A stretch of 43,377 nucleotides of DNA from Candidatus Parcubacteria bacterium (GTDB lineage Bacteria; Patescibacteriota; Patescibacteriia; UBA1558; GWA2-36-10). The notes beneath the pieces were generated by a model, which saw only the letters and a program-made list of their open reading frames with translations, made no database searches and had not been told where the DNA came from. Position numbers and translations under genes: made by a program. Shown piece by piece: positions 27,274-37,908 of this stretch. The stretch is from NCBI GenBank assembly GCA_018664825.1, contig JABJNO010000020.1, positions 1 to 43,377 on the forward strand. Direction: 5' to 3'. Position 1 is the first letter of the stretch; each line of letters starts with the position of its first letter.

Positions 27274-28359
27274 ATGAAAATAATCTTAGCCACACCACTT
27301 TTCCCACCGGAAATTGAGGCATTATCTACATATACAAAGGATTTGGCAGAGCATTTGAAAAATGATCATGATATTGTGGTAGCTGCTTATGCAACTCGTG
27401 TAGAAAAGATGTCAGGTATAGATATATTAAAAATAAATAAACGCCGTCCACTTGTGGTCAGGCTTTTTAATTTTACTGTTAAACTCTTCGGAGCATCCAA
27501 GGGGGCTGATGTTATTTATGCTCAAAATGCAGTAGCGGTAGGCTTACCTGCTATTATTGTCAAAAGTTTAAAAAGAATTCCAGTGGTTATTAATTTTGCC
27601 GAAGACGAAGCTTGGAAAAGAGCGATGAGTCAAAATCTTAGTAACAGGTCATTGGTGGATTTTTTGAAAAATGAATGTCCTGACAAAAAAAATCATCAGA
27701 TTATAAATTTGCAAGGTTGGGTGTTGAAGCATGCCACTAAGGTCATGGTATCATCTCAAGCTATGGCAGATATTGTATCTGAAAGTTATCATGTTCCAAA
27801 AGATAAAATAATAGTGAACTATCGTCCAGAAGATAAAGTTCAAAAATTATCTCTTCCTGTTGAAGTAAAAAAAGGACAAATTTTTACAACTGGTCGACTA
27901 GTTGATTGGGCGGGTTATGATAGATTGATTCAGGCGATGACAAAATTAGAAAATGCCAAGTTGATTATTGCTGGTGATGGGCCAGCTCGAAAAGGTTTTG
28001 AAAAATTATCCAAAGAATTAGGAGTAGAAGATAGAGTAAAATTTTTGGGTCAAATATCTAGAGCTGAAAACTGGCATTTGCGTAAAACTTCCCAAGTATA
28101 TTTTGCAAATTTTTCTAATAATAATTTTTTGAGAGAAACATCCCTAAGCTTACTTGCGGGCGTCCCAGTGATTGCCTTTGACACAGCCTTGGCTAGAGAG
28201 ATTTTGTCAGAAAACCTAGTAGACAAAAATAATTTAGCAGATAAACTAAAAACTTTATTGGAGAACAGTCATACAAAATCAAAATTACCCGAAAAATTTT
28301 CTTGGGCCACTCACTTGAATAAATTGAATAGTATTTTTGAGGGCTTTATTAAAAAATAG
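27274..28359 (+). CDS. glycosyltransferase family 4
   Basis: MKIILATPLFPPEIEALSTYTKDLAEHL; GRLVDWAGYDRLIQAM, IAGDGPARKGFEKL. Confidence 0.85.
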   Translation: MKIILATPLFPPEIEALSTYTKDLAEHLKNDHDIVVAAYATRVEKMSGIDILKINKRRPLVVRLFNFTVKLFGASKGADVIYAQNAVAVGLPAIIVKSLKRIPVVINFAEDEAWKRAMSQNLSNRSLVDFLKNECPDKKNHQIINLQGWVLKHATKVMVSSQAMADIVSESYHVPKDKIIVNYRPEDKVQKLSLPVEVKKGQIFTTGRLVDWAGYDRLIQAMTKLENAKLIIAGDGPARKGFEKLSKELGVEDRVKFLGQISRAENWHLRKTSQVYFANFSNNNFLRETSLSLLAGVPVIAFDTALAREILSENLVDKNNLADKLKTLLENSHTKSKLPEKFSWATHLNKLNSIFEGFIKK

Positions 28360-28360
28360 T

Positions 28361-29449
28361 ATGGATAACAAATATAAAAAACAATGGCAAGAATATAAAG
28401 AGGCCGAGCTAAAAATAGTTCGTCCGATTTTGAGCGAGCTTGGTTTTGAACTTGATGACAAGCAAGTCCATATTGGAGGAGAGCGTTATATAACTGGTGG
28501 CAAAAAACTAGTACTTTTGGGAAAGCAAAAAGACAACAACAAAAAAGTAGTTATCAAAGTCAGTCGAGATGAAATGCGCTCAGCAGAAATCAAACATGAG
28601 TGGAAATGTCGTCAGATTTTACAAAAAATCAACTTTGCTTATCATATTTTCTTTACTCCAAAAGAAATACTATATACCAAGAAAAATGGTTTTACTATAT
28701 TTGTCACTCGTTTTATAGACCAAAAATCAACCTTTTTGGATAGACCGCTGGAAAGTCAGTTTTTCTTGAGTTTAAAGGCCCTTGAGGCCCAAGAGGGTGT
28801 CCACGCCACTACTTATGAGCATACTAGTACTATCAAACAGACTTTTGGTATGTGGAACTCACAGGAGTATATAGCTAGCTTTGATAAGTATTATACGAAT
28901 ACAATTGTTCAACTACCAGAAAATATCAAAGTAAAAAAACTACTTACTAAAGCTAAGGATTTTTTATCTCAAAATATTGAGACTATTGATTTGTATTCAG
29001 ACTTTTTGACCCACTGGGATTTGGTACCTCATAATTTTCGTGTTTTAGAAAACGATATTTATCTTCTGGATTATTCATCTATTCGTTTTGGAAACAAATA
29101 CGAAGGTTGGGCTAGATTTATAAATTTTATGACTCTTTACAATCGACCCTTAGAAGAAAAACTAGTAGAGTACGTAAAAGAAAATAGAAACGAACAAGAA
29201 TTTTTATCTTTACAGTTGATGAGGGTGTTTAGGTTAGGAGAACTTATCTGGTACTATGCCAACACTTTGGATAAAGCAGAGGGAAATCTACTCCAACTAA
29301 ACAAAAAACGCATCGACCTATGGGCCAATGTGTTGGAGGGGGTGCTAGAAAATAAAAATATAGACTACAAGATAATTGAAGAGTATAAAATAGATAGAGA
29401 CAAGCTAAGAGACGAAGAAGAAAAAGAGCGTCAACAAGATTTGCACTAG
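28361..29449 (+). CDS. APH-like phosphotransferase/kinase-fold protein
   Basis: THWDLVPHNFRV...IYLLDYSSIRFG (HxDxxxxN ... D). Confidence 0.65.
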   Translation: MDNKYKKQWQEYKEAELKIVRPILSELGFELDDKQVHIGGERYITGGKKLVLLGKQKDNNKKVVIKVSRDEMRSAEIKHEWKCRQILQKINFAYHIFFTPKEILYTKKNGFTIFVTRFIDQKSTFLDRPLESQFFLSLKALEAQEGVHATTYEHTSTIKQTFGMWNSQEYIASFDKYYTNTIVQLPENIKVKKLLTKAKDFLSQNIETIDLYSDFLTHWDLVPHNFRVLENDIYLLDYSSIRFGNKYEGWARFINFMTLYNRPLEEKLVEYVKENRNEQEFLSLQLMRVFRLGELIWYYANTLDKAEGNLLQLNKKRIDLWANVLEGVLENKNIDYKIIEEYKIDRDKLRDEEEKERQQDLH

Positions 29450-29991
29450 TCGAGGGCCTCTGCTTGACGCAAAAGTTTTTCGTATTTATTTATCAAAGGA
29501 TGTGACCAGGTGCTTTTATACATTTTAAGCATTTCATTTTCAAACCACATCTTTTTTTCTTTGCCTCGATTAAATTTTTGCCAAATTTCAGGGCCCATTT
29601 CTGCATGACCTGCTATCAAGCTTTCTAAGTTGTGTATTTTATCAGTTACAGAAACAGCCTTGGCGTCAGCCGGGGCATTTTTTATACTTTCCACATGTTT
29701 GGCTTTTCTATCTTCCCATTCTAGGCTTTTGTCTTCACTCAAAGGCAAAACCAATTCAAGTACTTCTTTACCCAATTCTTTTTCTAGTTGTTCAGCTGTA
29801 AATTTTGTATCTTCCAAGACATCGTGGACTAGGGCTGCGGCGATTACCTTTGGTTCAAAACCAAGTTCTTGAAGTTTAAAAGCCACCATCATAGGATGGA
29901 GGATATATGGAGCATTGTTTGTTTTTCTTTTTTGATCTCCGTGAGCAGTTACCATGATATGGGCTGCTTTTTCGATTAGGCTTGTTTCCAT
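29446..29991 (-). CDS. HD-domain hydrolase (RelA/SpoT-type HD)
   Basis: HGDQKRKTNNAPYILHPMMVA...AAALVHDVLEDT...TDKIHNLES. Confidence 0.88.
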   Translation of the reverse strand: METSLIEKAAHIMVTAHGDQKRKTNNAPYILHPMMVAFKLQELGFEPKVIAAALVHDVLEDTKFTAEQLEKELGKEVLELVLPLSEDKSLEWEDRKAKHVESIKNAPADAKAVSVTDKIHNLESLIAGHAEMGPEIWQKFNRGKEKKMWFENEMLKMYKSTWSHPLINKYEKLLRQAEALD

Positions 29992-31169
29992 AGTTTTTCA
30001 AATATATTTTTTTGCATGTTTTCAGCGACCAGGTCCCAGTTGTATTTATTGGTGACCATGTTGTGGGATGTGGCAGTTATTTTATTTACTTTTTCTGGAT
30101 TAGCCAAGATATCTTTGATAGCTTGAGTGATTTGTTCTGGTTTATCTTTTTCGACAACCCAGGCTGTCTCATCAGAAATAAATTCAGCCAAACCACCTTC
30201 TTGGGTAGCAATTACGGGTAATCTAGAGGCCATAGCAGATAAAAAGGCGTTTCCTAGGCCCTCAGAACGACTAGGACAGACGAAGATATCTGATATCTGA
30301 CGGTATTTACTTACTTCGGTTCTATCTACTCGCCCTACAAAGATTACTCTATTTTCTATATTTAGTTCTTTGGCCAAATTTTTTAGCATTTTTTCTTCAG
30401 GACCATCGCCAACCAATAAAAATTTTATATTATCCGGTAAATTTACCATAGCTCTCAGTGTATTTTCTGTACCTTTTTGGTGGACAAGACGGGCGGTATT
30501 TACCAGGTAGATTTCATTTTCTTTTTTATCAAATTTTTTCTTTAATTCATTTAGTTCAGATTCGGTACTGACAGGAAATAGGGCTCGAGGATTGGCGCCA
30601 TTGGGAATTATCTTTATTTTTTCATCTTTGACACCACGGCGTTTAGCCCAATCACCTAGATGTTTTGAAATTGCCTGAACAAAATCAGCTTTGAGAAAAG
30701 CCTTTTTAAAAATTCCGCTCAATGGTTTCATCTTTTTTTCTATATAGTCAGTGGGGTCACCTTCTTGTAGGGTCAACACATATTTGGTTTTTGGAGAAAA
30801 TATTTTGAATATTACAGCAGGTACTCCGGCAGAGTGAGCCATCATGGACCAAATTGCATCAAATTTGTATTTACGGTTTAGCATCAATCCTTTGACAGGG
30901 GACAAAAACTGATAGATGGGCTTGTTTAGGTCTAGGGGTATTTTTCCTAGGTCTTCAAATGTAGGATTTGGTTTGACTAAGCCGATACGATGTACAAAAA
31001 CATTGCCAATCTTTTCTTCGGTTGCTAATTTTGAGTTGTATCTCAATGTCACCATATGAAACTCAATATCATCTGGACTAATTCGATCAGTGATTTCTTT
31101 GATTGCAGCCTCTGCTCCACTAACGTTGTTTGGATAGTAGGCTAGTGAAAAGATTAGTATTCGTTTCAT
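29976..31169 (-). CDS. glycosyltransferase family 4
   Basis: MKRILIFSLAYYPNNVSGAE; NTARLVHQKGTENTLRAM, LLVGDGPEEKML, SRSEGLGNAFLSAMA; start at 31169. Confidence 0.88.
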   Translation of the reverse strand: MKRILIFSLAYYPNNVSGAEAAIKEITDRISPDDIEFHMVTLRYNSKLATEEKIGNVFVHRIGLVKPNPTFEDLGKIPLDLNKPIYQFLSPVKGLMLNRKYKFDAIWSMMAHSAGVPAVIFKIFSPKTKYVLTLQEGDPTDYIEKKMKPLSGIFKKAFLKADFVQAISKHLGDWAKRRGVKDEKIKIIPNGANPRALFPVSTESELNELKKKFDKKENEIYLVNTARLVHQKGTENTLRAMVNLPDNIKFLLVGDGPEEKMLKNLAKELNIENRVIFVGRVDRTEVSKYRQISDIFVCPSRSEGLGNAFLSAMASRLPVIATQEGGLAEFISDETAWVVEKDKPEQITQAIKDILANPEKVNKITATSHNMVTNKYNWDLVAENMQKNIFEKLWKQA

Positions 31170-31170
31170 A

Positions 31171-32055
31171 TTATTTTTTGGTATCTTCAATATATTTTTT
31201 TAGAGTCTGAGTTTGTTTCCAGCCAAGTTTTTTGATTTTACCTGAACTAAATGCCTTTGAAGAGCGGGAGGTCTTGGTTTGTGCTAGCATTTTTGTTTTA
31301 CAACCAAACATCTTTGCAACTTGAAGCAAAGAGTATGTTTCTTTGGCAGAAATACCATAGTCATCACCCTGGCCTTTTTGACCAGCCAACAAGATACCAC
31401 GAACAGTGTCATCTACATGGGTAAATGCTCTGGTTTGTGTACCAGGTTTTCTGATTGGGGCTACTTTATTTTTTAAATAAGCTTGGCGTAAAGTTTCGAT
31501 GATAGTGCCATAGGCTTTATCAAATTGGCCAGCTCTTTCGCGTGGTCCGTAGACATTATAAAAATAAACAGTAGCGTATTTTAATCCGTACCACTTGCTA
31601 TAGTTTTTTATAAGTTCTGTATTGGCGGCCTTCATCCAAGTATAAGGAGCAAGGTCACGACCCAGTGTGCCATCCATACCAGCTTCGTTAAATTTTGTGC
31701 TGGAGCCAGCGTAGACTAGTTTGCACTTATGTTGGCGCCAAAATTCTAAAATGCCGTATGTACCAGCTACATTCAAATCCCAAACAACTTCAGGCTCAGT
31801 CAGGCTAGCGGCTACTCGAGAGTATTCGCCTAGATGATAGATGATGGATGGTTTTTCTTTGATATAACGGGCTATGTCCTTGGTGTGTCCACGACGATAT
31901 ATAACTCCCTTGATATGATTGGCTTTTGAGCCAGTAAAATAATTATCAAGTGATATCACTTTATTGCCTTTATTTTTGACCAATTGTTCGATAAGGTGCG
32001 AGCCGATAAAGCCAGCTCCACCGGTTACTATTATTACTTTTTTCTTTTTAGTCAT
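31171..32055 (-). CDS. NAD-dependent epimerase/dehydratase
   Basis: VTGGAGFIGSHLIEQLV, YNVYGPRERAGQ. Confidence 0.9.
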   Translation of the reverse strand: MTKKKKVIIVTGGAGFIGSHLIEQLVKNKGNKVISLDNYFTGSKANHIKGVIYRRGHTKDIARYIKEKPSIIYHLGEYSRVAASLTEPEVVWDLNVAGTYGILEFWRQHKCKLVYAGSSTKFNEAGMDGTLGRDLAPYTWMKAANTELIKNYSKWYGLKYATVYFYNVYGPRERAGQFDKAYGTIIETLRQAYLKNKVAPIRKPGTQTRAFTHVDDTVRGILLAGQKGQGDDYGISAKETYSLLQVAKMFGCKTKMLAQTKTSRSSKAFSSGKIKKLGWKQTQTLKKYIEDTKK

Positions 32056-32193
32056 TTGTGTATTTTTGAGATTGATTTTAAGCTATTATTATAGTAAGAT
32101 TATATTAATTGAACTAAAAAGTCAAAATAAAAAATCTCCGTTATCGAGCGGATTTTGTTGCTATAAGTATATAAATTTAAAAGAAAAAAATAA

Positions 32194-32598
32194 ATGAAAT
32201 TTTTATTGGATTATCTTCATCGCAATCGTTTTATTATGAGTAAATATGCAGTTGTTGGCTTCAGCTCAATGATTATTGATTTGGGAGTTTTATACATTTT
32301 GACAGAGTTTGCAGATGTTCATTATTTGATGTCAGCTACCATATCTTTTGTGATGGCGGCATTTTACAACTATAATCTAAATAGAAGATGGACTTTTCAA
32401 TCCAGCGGAAGTAAGACCAAGCAAGTGCCTGTATTTCTCATAATTGCAGGGATTGGATTATTGCTGAACAATAATATTTTATTTATTGGTGTAAGACAAT
32501 TTGGCCTGTGGTATATCTACGCCAAAGTATTGGCGATTGCTATAGTCACTTCTTGGAATTTCTTTGGTAATAAGTATTTAACATTTAAGATAAAATAA
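32194..32598 (+). CDS. GtrA-family membrane protein
   Basis: YAVVGFSSMIIDLGVLYIL...AAFYNYNLNRRWTF. Confidence 0.85.
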   Translation: MKFLLDYLHRNRFIMSKYAVVGFSSMIIDLGVLYILTEFADVHYLMSATISFVMAAFYNYNLNRRWTFQSSGSKTKQVPVFLIIAGIGLLLNNNILFIGVRQFGLWYIYAKVLAIAIVTSWNFFGNKYLTFKIK

Positions 32599-32599
32599 T

Positions 32600-33655
32600 A
32601 TGACAGTAATAGCACCAGAAGCACCCCCAAAACCAACCACCAGAGAGGGACAAAAGGGAGATTCTATATTTGTAAAATTCAATGACGGCCAAATGCATGA
32701 AATACCTCATCCTTTGATTGAGGTTGGGCACAATGAAAAAAAGATTCAGAGTACAGACAAAATCAAGGTATCTTTGTGGGATTTTGAAAATACACTATCT
32801 TTTGAACAATGCTTGGAAATATATTTTGGTACAAATTACAACAACTATTTCCGAGTTCTAAAAGCTAACCCAGAAATGAGTCAGCTAGAAGTACTCAAAC
32901 AACTCCATTCGGAAGTAATAGAACAAAGAGGAGAAAAAGCTATTGCTTTGGACAAAAATTTTTCTGGAGGAGAACAAGAGGCTACAGCCAAAGAGCATAG
33001 TCCAATGTTTGTGAGAATTATAAAGGAATTGGGTATAGATGGTATATCTGCCCAGATAGGTTTGAAGAGAAATGACTATCAAGATAAGATAGATGATTTT
33101 GTAGTGGTTGATCCAGCTAGGCTAGAAGAGTTTATAGAAGGCGAGGCTAGTCAGATGAAAGATAAGAGGCCTATTTATATAGGAGTGCAGAGGACCTTTA
33201 GTACGAGCTCTGCCAAAAGAGCAGAAATAATAAATGACCCAATAAAAATTTTGCCAGAAAAACCAGGAGAGCCAGTCTTTGTAGTTTTTTTAGAAGAAAA
33301 CACAGAAGAGTATATGCACGAGCCAAACACAGATCAAGAATATGCCTTGTGGCAAAAATTGATGGACATGCGAATGGACAAAGCCAGGGCAGAAGGTAAG
33401 ACTCTAGAAGAATATCTGGCTGAAAAACCAGGAGATGAAAGATTGCCATTTGTATCAGAAGTTTTGCCAAAAGGATTTCCTCAGCAAAAAAGAAAGGTTA
33501 TAAAAGTTTTTAAAGAAATTATGGCCCAGTGGCAAGCTTTTAAAGTAACTGCAAAGTTCAAGGCTTTACCGGATGTAGTCAGACAACGTCTAGAAGAAAA
33601 TTTTGCAGATTTAGAAAAATTGGATATTCCCAAAGTAATAAAAGAAGAAGCATAA
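32600..33655 (+). CDS. hypothetical protein
   Basis: Long open frame directly after the GtrA gene; no recognised domain. Confidence 0.75.
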   Translation: MTVIAPEAPPKPTTREGQKGDSIFVKFNDGQMHEIPHPLIEVGHNEKKIQSTDKIKVSLWDFENTLSFEQCLEIYFGTNYNNYFRVLKANPEMSQLEVLKQLHSEVIEQRGEKAIALDKNFSGGEQEATAKEHSPMFVRIIKELGIDGISAQIGLKRNDYQDKIDDFVVVDPARLEEFIEGEASQMKDKRPIYIGVQRTFSTSSAKRAEIINDPIKILPEKPGEPVFVVFLEENTEEYMHEPNTDQEYALWQKLMDMRMDKARAEGKTLEEYLAEKPGDERLPFVSEVLPKGFPQQKRKVIKVFKEIMAQWQAFKVTAKFKALPDVVRQRLEENFADLEKLDIPKVIKEEA

Positions 33656-33669
33656 TTTGATTATAGAAA

Positions 33670-33704
33670 AAACCCCCGTTCTTTGAACGGGGGTTTTGTT
33701 TTAG
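33670..33704. terminator. Bidirectional terminator
   Basis: aaaaaACCCCCGTTCtttGAACGGGGGTtttgtttt. Confidence 0.88.
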
Positions 33705-34033
33705 CCACTATTGGCTGCCACGGTAAGGACTTCATCGAGAGAGAGCTGAATGGTTTCTTTAGCTCCCCGAACAACCAGGAGAAAGGTAATGACAGAGGGC
33801 TTATGACCACCAATCTCAATTACCGGATAGCCGGTTTTCTCTTTGTGGAGGAGAGACAAGGAAGCCTTCATTTTCATAATGGTGGCTCCGAGTCCGTTAC
33901 AGCTTACAAGCTTTGCTCCTTGGATGGTTTCGTTGAGTTTTGCCAGAATATCATCCGGCAAGAGTTTGAAAAGATCCTGAGATTCTGGACTGAGAAGGTC
34001 GGTCGGAAAATTTAAGGGACATGAAGAATTCAT
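33701..34033 (-). CDS. hypothetical protein
   Basis: SD aaaggaggtgtgacATG and TTGACA-N17-TATAAG support this strand over the overlapping + ORF. Confidence 0.7.
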   Translation of the reverse strand: MNSSCPLNFPTDLLSPESQDLFKLLPDDILAKLNETIQGAKLVSCNGLGATIMKMKASLSLLHKEKTGYPVIEIGGHKPSVITFLLVVRGAKETIQLSLDEVLTVAANSG

Positions 34034-34179
34034 GTCACACCTCCTTTGTTTTGCTACAGTTGCAGCGCCTTAAGTGGGGACTATGGATTAAAAGAACACT
34101 TCCTTATAACATATATACTGATTTGTGTCAATGTAAATAAAAAACCGCCTGAATTTTTGTAAACAAGCGGTTTTATTTT

Positions 34180-34533
34180 TTAAGGGAGGTTTTCCCTGAT
34201 AATACCAGCAATTACACTGGCATAGCTATTGGTAGCAATGTCAGCCGGAGACTCTATTTGGATATAAAGTTTTACTTTTGGGTATATTTTCTGGTTTATA
34301 TCTTTTACCATTTCTTGGGTAGCGCCATTTCTCAAAAGTAAGAGAGAAATTGACCAAGAAGCCTCTTCAATAGTGCGTCCTTGTTTTTGGCTATTACTGA
34401 GTTGTTGATAGATGACTTCTTTGCTCAAGGGTTCGATGTTTTTGGGGACTTCACTAGAATTTGTTGAGAGAGGAGGAGATTGGCTACAGCCAATCAAAAC
34501 AAAGATAAGGCCAATGTAAAATACATATTTCAT
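34180..34533 (-). CDS. lipoprotein, hypothetical
   Basis: MKYVFYIGLIFVLIGCSQS lipobox; SD aaaggagctaacATG; TTGACA-N17-TATTCT upstream. Confidence 0.8.
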   Translation of the reverse strand: MKYVFYIGLIFVLIGCSQSPPLSTNSSEVPKNIEPLSKEVIYQQLSNSQKQGRTIEEASWSISLLLLRNGATQEMVKDINQKIYPKVKLYIQIESPADIATNSYASVIAGIIRENLP

Positions 34534-34617
34534 GTTAGCTCCTTTTGTTGGGAAAATTTTTGTAGAGAACATTAAACACTATGAGAATAGCGATAGAAAA
34601 ATATTTTGTCAAATAAA

Positions 34618-34645
34618 AAGCCCGTTGTGTTAACACAACGGGCTC
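34618..34645 (-). terminator. Intrinsic terminator
   Basis: GCCCGTTGTGTTAACACAACGGGC perfect palindrome, minus-strand U-run. Confidence 0.88.
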
Positions 34646-34651
34646 GAGGTT

Positions 34652-35371
34652 TTAACCCTTCCAATCTTGGTTGTCGATATATTCCCCAAGGGAAGTAGAG
34701 TATTCCAAGAGTTTGATGTAAAACATTTCTTCGTCGGCATTGATCACATCCGCGTAGAAGCTACCGAGTAAATCTAGAGCGTACTCGTATAAAAGCTGTT
34801 TAGCGGTTGGATTGGGAGAAGATGTACTGATTTCCTCGGCATTTTTTTTGATAATCTTTCTGAGATTATCGGCTGATTCAGATTCAGTAGCTTGTCTGTG
34901 GAACTTCCACAAAACCTCTTCGCCCAAGAGTAGCATTGCGTAATCATGAGCCTGACCAGGACCTCCGGTAGGGCATTCAAGGTTACGTTCGCTATCATTG
35001 TAGAAAATTCGACAGTAGACATATTTGCTACTATCAGGGAAATCATGTGAATAAAAGGCAAAGGTTTGGCTTTTATCCATAGTCTCAGGAATTTTGTGGT
35101 AAGGCTTATCCAAAATATAAACTGCAAAGTTGTTTTCCGGTTGACGATTGTGAATCGATAAACCAGCACTTCGGGCCAATTCTGGAGCTTCGTACCATTC
35201 ACCGGTTTCTTCAAAATGCTCCCAGGCATTGTTGTTGATGGTTTGGGCCAATGAGCCTTTGAGGGCTCCCGTGCTTTCGGAATTGACGCGAGCGGTATGC
35301 ATAGATGCACAACCAGTCAGTAAAAAAATACTGACCAACGCCAAGAGAAGAACAATCTTTTTTTGGAACAT
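34652..35371 (-). CDS. lipoprotein, hypothetical
   Basis: LVSIFLLTGCASMHT lipobox; SD acaggaggcaggtcATG. Confidence 0.8.
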   Translation of the reverse strand: MFQKKIVLLLALVSIFLLTGCASMHTARVNSESTGALKGSLAQTINNNAWEHFEETGEWYEAPELARSAGLSIHNRQPENNFAVYILDKPYHKIPETMDKSQTFAFYSHDFPDSSKYVYCRIFYNDSERNLECPTGGPGQAHDYAMLLLGEEVLWKFHRQATESESADNLRKIIKKNAEEISTSSPNPTAKQLLYEYALDLLGSFYADVINADEEMFYIKLLEYSTSLGEYIDNQDWKG

Positions 35372-35533
35372 GACCTGCCTCCTGTTTGGGTTTTAGCTAG
35401 TGAAATGTCTTTCAGGGTGTTTTAAAGAACTGCCCCCATATAGTTATATATTATGTCTTTTTTGTCAATAATTATGTTTTTTCGTTGCGGGTTTCAATAA
35501 AAAGTGAGATAATATAAACAAATAAGGAGGAGT

Positions 35534-35923
35534 ATGCAAAAAGTTCCACAATTATTACGTTTTTGGCTTGTCGTTCACTTTGCAGTGGATATCTTTTTTG
35601 CTATACCTCTTTTTGTATTTCCTGTAGAATTTTTGGCCCTCTTTGGTCTAAATGCCGGAGCATCCGTAACAGCTCATCTTTTAGGAGCCTCTCTTTTGGC
35701 TATTGGTACAACCTCTCTGTTGGTTCATCAAAAATCCAGAGAAACTTTTTTGGCCATATTATATTTAAATTTTATATGGGCAACAACATCAGCTGTGGTT
35801 GTACTTATCGCGTTGATACGAGGAGCTGGCTATCTAGGATGGATAGTTTTTGCTATATTTATTTTCTTTGCCTATCTTTGGGGCAAATATAAAGTAGAAC
35901 TTAGTAAATCAAAATACGAATAA
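35534..35923 (+). CDS. small polytopic membrane protein
   Basis: SD ataaggaggagtATG; about 4 TM segments. Confidence 0.8.
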   Translation: MQKVPQLLRFWLVVHFAVDIFFAIPLFVFPVEFLALFGLNAGASVTAHLLGASLLAIGTTSLLVHQKSRETFLAILYLNFIWATTSAVVVLIALIRGAGYLGWIVFAIFIFFAYLWGKYKVELSKSKYE

Positions 35924-35927
35924 AAAA

Positions 35928-35953
35928 ACAGCCTCGATAAGAGACTGTTTTTT
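35928..35953. terminator. Bidirectional terminator
   Basis: aaaACAGcCTCgataaGAGaCTGTttttt. Confidence 0.75.
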
Positions 35954-35962
35954 GAAATATTT

Positions 35963-36904
35963 TTATTCAACTATTACTTTTAGTCCTTTGCCAAATGATT
36001 TTTTATTGGCTCGACTTATATACTCCTCAATATTTTGTTTAAACCATTGGGGTTTACCTTCCTGTATTTTACCGATTACATAATATCCTATGGCCATGAT
36101 TGCAGCTGGGCCTGCTTTGGGGGGTAGGGGGATTATTATTTTATCATTGGCAAAATCTACCTTGCCTGAGCCAAACTGGATGCACAATTCTTTGTTATAA
36201 GGTATGACGGTGATAGCGTGTTTTAACTCTTCAAAAGTTTTGACATCTCTGGCTACTCTGCGAGCAAAAAGTTCAATAAATTTTACTTCAAAAAGATGAT
36301 TGCCCAAGGCAAAACTTTCAGGAGTAACTAGTAGGTAGCCATTATATTTGGCGATGCTCTTTTTTATTTGTTTGGCTACTTTTTTATTTATAAAAGTGAG
36401 TATTTTTTTTGGGTCTTCTTTTGTTTTGGCAAATATCCAGCCCATATAAGTAGAGGTATTATAAGTATAGGGTTCTTTGTTCTTGTTTGTGACTACTACG
36501 TTTTTTTTGCCGAGGATTTTACCAGCACTCGAATCAGAATTGCAAGTTACCAGGGTAGTTTTGAGATTTTTTGATTTATAAAAATTAGCAATTACTGCGC
36601 CGTGTTTTTCTCCTGAGGCAGAAAAGATGATTGCTCCATCTGGTTTTCTTTTTAGAGCAGTTTTGTAGTTGTTTTCGTCAGCAAAAATTGCGTCTTTGTC
36701 ACCATAAAGTAGTTTGGCGGTTACTATGGCATTGCCAGATCCTACAATGATTGGTTTTTTATAATTTGAAATACGTACTTTTGGCAATCCAACATTCGTA
36801 AACAATTCAAGAGCTCCCAAAACAGCTGTGCTCAAAGATGGTAAATCATGTTCTGTAAATTTATCCATTTTATTTTTATTTTTGAGAGTTTTAGTTTTTT
36901 TCAT
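35963..36904 (-). CDS. SIS-domain-like sugar isomerase family protein
   Basis: KPIIVGSGNAIVTA...GAIIFSASGEKHGAVIANFYKSKNLKTTLVTCN. Confidence 0.6.
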   Translation of the reverse strand: MKKTKTLKNKNKMDKFTEHDLPSLSTAVLGALELFTNVGLPKVRISNYKKPIIVGSGNAIVTAKLLYGDKDAIFADENNYKTALKRKPDGAIIFSASGEKHGAVIANFYKSKNLKTTLVTCNSDSSAGKILGKKNVVVTNKNKEPYTYNTSTYMGWIFAKTKEDPKKILTFINKKVAKQIKKSIAKYNGYLLVTPESFALGNHLFEVKFIELFARRVARDVKTFEELKHAITVIPYNKELCIQFGSGKVDFANDKIIIPLPPKAGPAAIMAIGYYVIGKIQEGKPQWFKQNIEEYISRANKKSFGKGLKVIVE

Positions 36905-36907
36905 ATT

Positions 36908-37855
36908 CTACTTCTTAATTATTTTTTTGACTGCACTCATAATGTGTCCGTCGGATAGTCCATATTTTTCCCAAAGCTCATCTGTCTTACCAGATTCACC
37001 AAAAGTATCTCGGACACCAAGCATGATTGTAGGTACAGGGAAATTTTCTGCCAACATCTCAACCACTGCACTACCTAGGCCTCCGACTACTTGGTGATCT
37101 TCTAGCGTTATTAGCTTTTTAGTTTTTTTGATAGATTTGAGAATGGTTTTTTTATCAAGTGGTTTGATAGTATGTGAATTGATAATTTCTACTTTTATGT
37201 TTTCTTTGGCCAAAATTTCAGCAGCTTTCAAAGCTTCTGCCAAAACAGGACCACAGCCCACAATAGTGACGGCAGATCCTTTTAACAAAATATTGGCCTT
37301 GCCGACAGTAAAAGGAGTCTTGTTGGTATTTATATCTGGACCCTTGTGTCTAGCAAAGCGTATATAGACTGGACCTTTGATTTTGCTGGCCGCAATAGTG
37401 GCTTTTTTTGTTTCTATAAAGTCAGAAGGAGCAAGCACGGTGATATTTGGCAATACTCTAGTAATGGCAATATCTTCTAGGGCTTGATGACTAGCGCCAT
37501 CTGGGCCTACAGACAATCCAGTATGAGAGCCGATTATTTTGACATTTGCATTTGTATAGCAGACACTGACGCGTAGTTGATCCCAGTTTCTACCAGGGCT
37601 AAATACTCCAAAACTAGTAACATATGGTATTTTGCCAGACAAAGCCAAGCCCGCGGCTACACCCATAGCATTTTGTTCGGCTACACCTACTTCTATAAAT
37701 CTATTTTTATATTTTTTGGCAAAGTGATGGACACGAGTAGATTCGGCTAAGTCTGCCGACACTACTACTATATCTTTATTTTTTTTGCCCAACTCAAGTA
37801 TAGCCTCGCCAAAGCCATCTCTTGTAGATTGTAATTTTTTATTTTTATTTAACAT
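36908..37855 (-). CDS. transketolase, C-terminal subunit
   Basis: VVSADLAEST...VGVAEQNAMGVAAGLALSGKIPYVTSF...ITLEDHQVVGGLGSAV. Confidence 0.92.
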   Translation of the reverse strand: MLNKNKKLQSTRDGFGEAILELGKKNKDIVVVSADLAESTRVHHFAKKYKNRFIEVGVAEQNAMGVAAGLALSGKIPYVTSFGVFSPGRNWDQLRVSVCYTNANVKIIGSHTGLSVGPDGASHQALEDIAITRVLPNITVLAPSDFIETKKATIAASKIKGPVYIRFARHKGPDINTNKTPFTVGKANILLKGSAVTIVGCGPVLAEALKAAEILAKENIKVEIINSHTIKPLDKKTILKSIKKTKKLITLEDHQVVGGLGSAVVEMLAENFPVPTIMLGVRDTFGESGKTDELWEKYGLSDGHIMSAVKKIIKK

Positions 37856-37871
37856 ATTAAATTTATTTTTT

Positions 37872-37908
37872 CCGAGCAGAACGAGGTCCCGAGCGAAGTC
37901 GAGGGATT
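37872..37908. repeat. Possible degenerate REP-like repeat
   Basis: cgagcagaacgaggtcccgagcgaagtcgaggga, resembles the 844-879 and 8696-8728 elements. Confidence 0.35.

Noticed and set aside
33683-34015. 110-aa + strand ORF overlapping 33701-34033
   Set aside because: The minus-strand frame has the SD, promoter and terminator; the + frame starts inside a terminator hairpin.
34774-35310. 178-aa minus-strand ORF
   Set aside because: Alternative frame inside the lipoprotein gene 34652-35371, which has a lipobox and SD.
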